NCBI GenBank assembly: GCA_003455655.1
Contig: DMQP01000042.1
Span: forward strand, 1-8,797
Length of the DNA: 8,797 nucleotides
Source of the DNA: Treponema sp.
GTDB taxonomy: Bacteria > Spirochaetota > Spirochaetia > Treponematales > Treponemataceae
Direction: 5' to 3'
A program made the position numbers and the translations under genes. The notes beneath the pieces are model-generated. The model was not told where the DNA came from, searched no databases, and saw only the letters and a program-made list of their open reading frames with translations. Below are positions 6,857-8,797 of this stretch, piece after piece (the stretch's first letter is position 1; each line of letters opens with the position of its first letter).

Positions 6857-8065
6857 ATGTCTGTATACCTTTCAAAACCGGCAGTTATATGTGCTCTCGC
6901 CTCTGACGCTGAACAGTTATGGCAAAAGGTAACGCATCCATCTCAAGATGCATTGAAAGAAGTTCGTACTCCTTCAGGTAATACTTTGTATGCTGCTCGG
7001 GTAGACAGTTCAAATCTTTCACATTCATCAGCAAGAATTGATATGCATATTTCACGTATGCAGTCTGCGTCTCTTTTACAGATTGAAAAAGAAATTGAAG
7101 AAGCAAAACAAATCTTTGGTGCAGATAGAGTTGCTGTTTGTGTCGGTTCTTGTGACAATGCCAGTGAATGTTCGGTGAGTGCATGGAAAACATATTTGAG
7201 TACAGGTGCTTTTCCCAACAATTATACGCTCGAAATGCAGAGTGCAGATTATGTTGCTTCTCTTGTTGCAGAACAATTTGAATTAAAAGGTCCAGCTCTT
7301 GCGTTTTCTACTGCTTGTTCCTCTTCTGCTTGTGCGCTTATAAAAGCTTCTCAACTTATTCGTTCTGGTTTGTGTGATGCCGTTGTAGCAGGTGGAGTAG
7401 ACATTGCTTCCGACACAACACTCAGTGGTTTTGGTTCTCTTGATGCACTGGCACAAAAAAAGACAAACCCCTTTAGCAAAAACCGTGAAGGCATTACGCT
7501 GGGAGATGCATCTGTCTTTTTTGTTCTTTCAAATAAGCCTTTGTTACAGAGTCTTCCTGTTGTGCTTTCTGGTTACGGCGAAAGTGCAGACGCCTTCCAC
7601 ATGACAAGTCCTGACCCGTCTGGTCTTGGTGCAGAATCTGCTATGAAAAAAGCACTTGAACATGCTCACCTAAATGCATCTGATATTTCGTATATAAATC
7701 TTCACGGAACAGGAACTGTCTTTAACGATGCCATGGAAGCTAAAGCAGTTGAACGCATCTTCGGTTCTAATTCTGTAGCTTGTAGTTCAACAAAATCATT
7801 AACCGGTCATACACTGGGTGCCGCTGCTGCCTTAGAAGCTGCTGTGTGTTACGAAACATTAGTGCACAATCGAAATGCAAAAGAGGCTGTGTTTCCTGCT
7901 CAAGTGTGGGACAAAGAATATGATTCTACTTTACCGCAACTTGCACTTGTAGATTCAGAGCATTTACAAAAGACGAACAAAAGAGTTCGTCATGTTATGT
8001 CAAATTCGTTTGCGTTCGGAGGTTCGAATGCAAGCCTTATTTTTTCACTGGAGGAATCAGAATGA
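6857..8065 (+). CDS. Beta-ketoacyl-ACP synthase (FabF/ApeO-like ketosynthase)
   Basis: A 402-residue thiolase-fold condensing enzyme. It should join an acyl chain held on its active-site Cys to malonyl-ACP, lengthening the chain by two carbons. The full Cys-His-His triad is visible: C154 in FSTACSSSACALI, H283 in NLHGTGTVFNDAMEAKA, and H318 in STKSLTGHTLGAAAALEA, with the supporting K313. The glycine-rich end (SNSFAFGGSNASLIF) is also typical. These features mark an elongating enzyme rather than a decarboxylating chain-length factor, which lacks the Cys. The short N-terminus and the neighbours (dehydratase of the COG4706 type, then FabG) fit ApeO of aryl polyene clusters better than housekeeping FabF, which is usually slightly longer and lies next to acpP. 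The stop overlaps the dehydratase start by 4 bases (ATGA). Confidence 0.93.
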   Translation: MSVYLSKPAVICALASDAEQLWQKVTHPSQDALKEVRTPSGNTLYAARVDSSNLSHSSARIDMHISRMQSASLLQIEKEIEEAKQIFGADRVAVCVGSCDNASECSVSAWKTYLSTGAFPNNYTLEMQSADYVASLVAEQFELKGPALAFSTACSSSACALIKASQLIRSGLCDAVVAGGVDIASDTTLSGFGSLDALAQKKTNPFSKNREGITLGDASVFFVLSNKPLLQSLPVVLSGYGESADAFHMTSPDPSGLGAESAMKKALEHAHLNASDISYINLHGTGTVFNDAMEAKAVERIFGSNSVACSSTKSLTGHTLGAAAALEAAVCYETLVHNRNAKEAVFPAQVWDKEYDSTLPQLALVDSEHLQKTNKRVRHVMSNSFAFGGSNASLIFSLEESE

Positions 8066-8589
8066 AAATGATTACGTTTGAAGGTGATGTAGTTCCTCAG
8101 CGTGTAGAGCGCGATGTTATTGAACAGTTGCTTCCGCACAAAGGAAAGATGGTGTTGCTTAGTCGCGTAACGGGATACAGTCTTGAAGACAATTCCATTA
8201 CAACAGAATATGACATTACCAAAGACAGTATTTTTTACGAAGAAGGACTTGATGGAATTCCTTCGTGGTCAGGTTTTGAAATTATGGCTCAGAGCATTTC
8301 TACTATGTCTGCAATTATTAAGGTTGCACATAATCAAAAAGATGCTGCTTGTCCTGGTGTTATTTTAAGTGTGCAAAATCTTAAAGCATCAGTTCCTGTT
8401 TTAAAAAATAATACGACCATTCAGATGAAGGTCAAAGAAGAATATAAGTCAGATGATGTGTTCTGTTATAATTGTGCATTGTATGAACACGCAGGTGATG
8501 AACCCCCCGCAGTTACGACAAAAATTACCGTTATGGAAATGAAAGACATGGCGTCATTTTTAGGCGGACTGCAGGAATCAAACAAGTAA
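8062..8589 (+). CDS. Hotdog-fold 3-hydroxyacyl-ACP dehydratase (ApeP-like)
   Basis: A 175-residue cytoplasmic enzyme that should remove water from 3-hydroxyacyl-ACP to give a trans-2-enoyl chain. Near the N-terminus LLPHKGKMVLLSRV (23-36) resembles the FabZ motif LPHR-x-P-x-LLVDRV, giving H26 as the catalytic His. The central segment GIPSWSGFEIMAQSIS (65-80) holds E73 at the place of the FabZ/FabA catalytic acid. The PSW-x-G-x-E-x-MAQ form is that of the predicted dehydratases of aryl polyene clusters (ApeP, COG4706) rather than housekeeping FabZ, which has FPG-x-PVMPG. GGAGGA at 8050-8055 lies 6 bases before the ATG; a second ATG at 8068 is possible. The overlap with the ketosynthase gene suggests coupled translation. 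With no enoyl reductase seen here, repeated rounds would leave conjugated double bases of carbon, i.e. a polyene. Confidence 0.87.
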   Translation: MKMITFEGDVVPQRVERDVIEQLLPHKGKMVLLSRVTGYSLEDNSITTEYDITKDSIFYEEGLDGIPSWSGFEIMAQSISTMSAIIKVAHNQKDAACPGVILSVQNLKASVPVLKNNTTIQMKVKEEYKSDDVFCYNCALYEHAGDEPPAVTTKITVMEMKDMASFLGGLQESNK

Positions 8590-8606
8590 AGGTTGGAGGT
8601 ATTGAT

Positions 8607-8797
8607 ATGGCAGACGAAAACGAACAGAAGAAAGTTCTGGTAACTGGTGCAAGTGGTGGAATTGGAAGAGCCATTGCAGTTGAAGCAGCTAAAGCTGGCT
8701 ATTATGTTATTGCACATTACAATCGCGGAAAAGAAAAAGCCGAAGAAACCCTTAGCCAGATGAAGGCAGCTGGTGGTAACGGTGAGTTGATTCAGTT
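8607..8797 (+). CDS. fabG: 3-oxoacyl-ACP reductase, FabG-type SDR (partial, 3' end cut)
   Basis: The first 63 codons of a short-chain dehydrogenase run off the window edge. After a charged leader (MADENEQKK) comes VLVTGASGGIGRAIA, the Rossmann TGxxxGxG motif that binds NADP(H), then a strand ending IAHYNRGKEKAEE. The Asn-Arg after the second strand favours NADPH. FabG reduces 3-oxoacyl-ACP to 3-hydroxyacyl-ACP, the step between the ketosynthase and dehydratase encoded just upstream, so this is the ApeQ position. GGAGG at 8595-8599 is 7 bases before the ATG, and the gap from the dehydratase stop is 17 bases. The catalytic Ser-Tyr-Lys is outside the window and cannot be checked. Confidence 0.9.
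   Translation, partial: MADENEQKKVLVTGASGGIGRAIAVEAAKAGYYVIAHYNRGKEKAEETLSQMKAAGGNGELIQ

Overview
The window is low-GC DNA, fully packed with genes on the + strand. It looks like the middle of a type II (dissociated) fatty-acid/polyketide-like cluster of the aryl polyene (APE) kind. In order it holds the last 39 codons of an LpxL/HtrB-like acyltransferase, a LolA-like periplasmic carrier, an MMPL/RND exporter, a very large membrane adenylate cyclase with a periplasmic sensor, a small lipoprotein, a beta-ketoacyl-ACP synthase, a hotdog 3-hydroxyacyl-ACP dehydratase and the first 63 codons of a FabG-type reductase. The organism is probably a host-associated spirochaete of the Treponema type. 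I infer this from codon and protein style, the relaxed lipobox (LFSSC) and the propeller-cyclase architecture; nothing in the window proves it.

Left block (1-3097): the acyltransferase end, LolA-like gene and exporter gene are translationally coupled (4-base ATGA overlap, then a 32-base overlap). By family knowledge, LolA-like plus MMPL proteins in APE clusters carry the polyene lipid from the inner membrane towards the outer membrane.

Middle block (3098-6221): one gene of about 1,008 codons encodes a signal peptide, fourteen propeller repeats (probably two seven-bladed propellers), a Y_Y_Y domain, one membrane helix, a coiled coil and a class III adenylate cyclase domain with all catalytic residues. 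It is not part of the canonical APE gene set and sits between the exporter and the lipoprotein, which are normally neighbours. The only two sizeable gaps in the window (57 and 40 bases) flank it. Each gap holds a promoter-like -35/-10 pair with a 17-base spacer ending just before an ATG, and the genes after them lack a good Shine-Dalgarno, unlike the other genes here. The first gap also carries a 15-base-arm inverted repeat with the cyclase start codon in its centre.

Right block (6222-8797): lipoprotein, ketosynthase, dehydratase and reductase are tightly packed (2-base gap, 4-base overlap, 17-base gap). The last three would carry out condensation, ketoreduction and dehydration of an ACP-bound chain, the cycle that builds a conjugated polyene.

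The most interesting idea is that a periplasmic sensor making cAMP has been placed as an independent transcription unit inside a cell-envelope polyene operon, with its own regulatory DNA. I saw no RNA genes, mobile elements, CRISPR arrays or convincing terminators, and no gene-free stretch over 300 bases.
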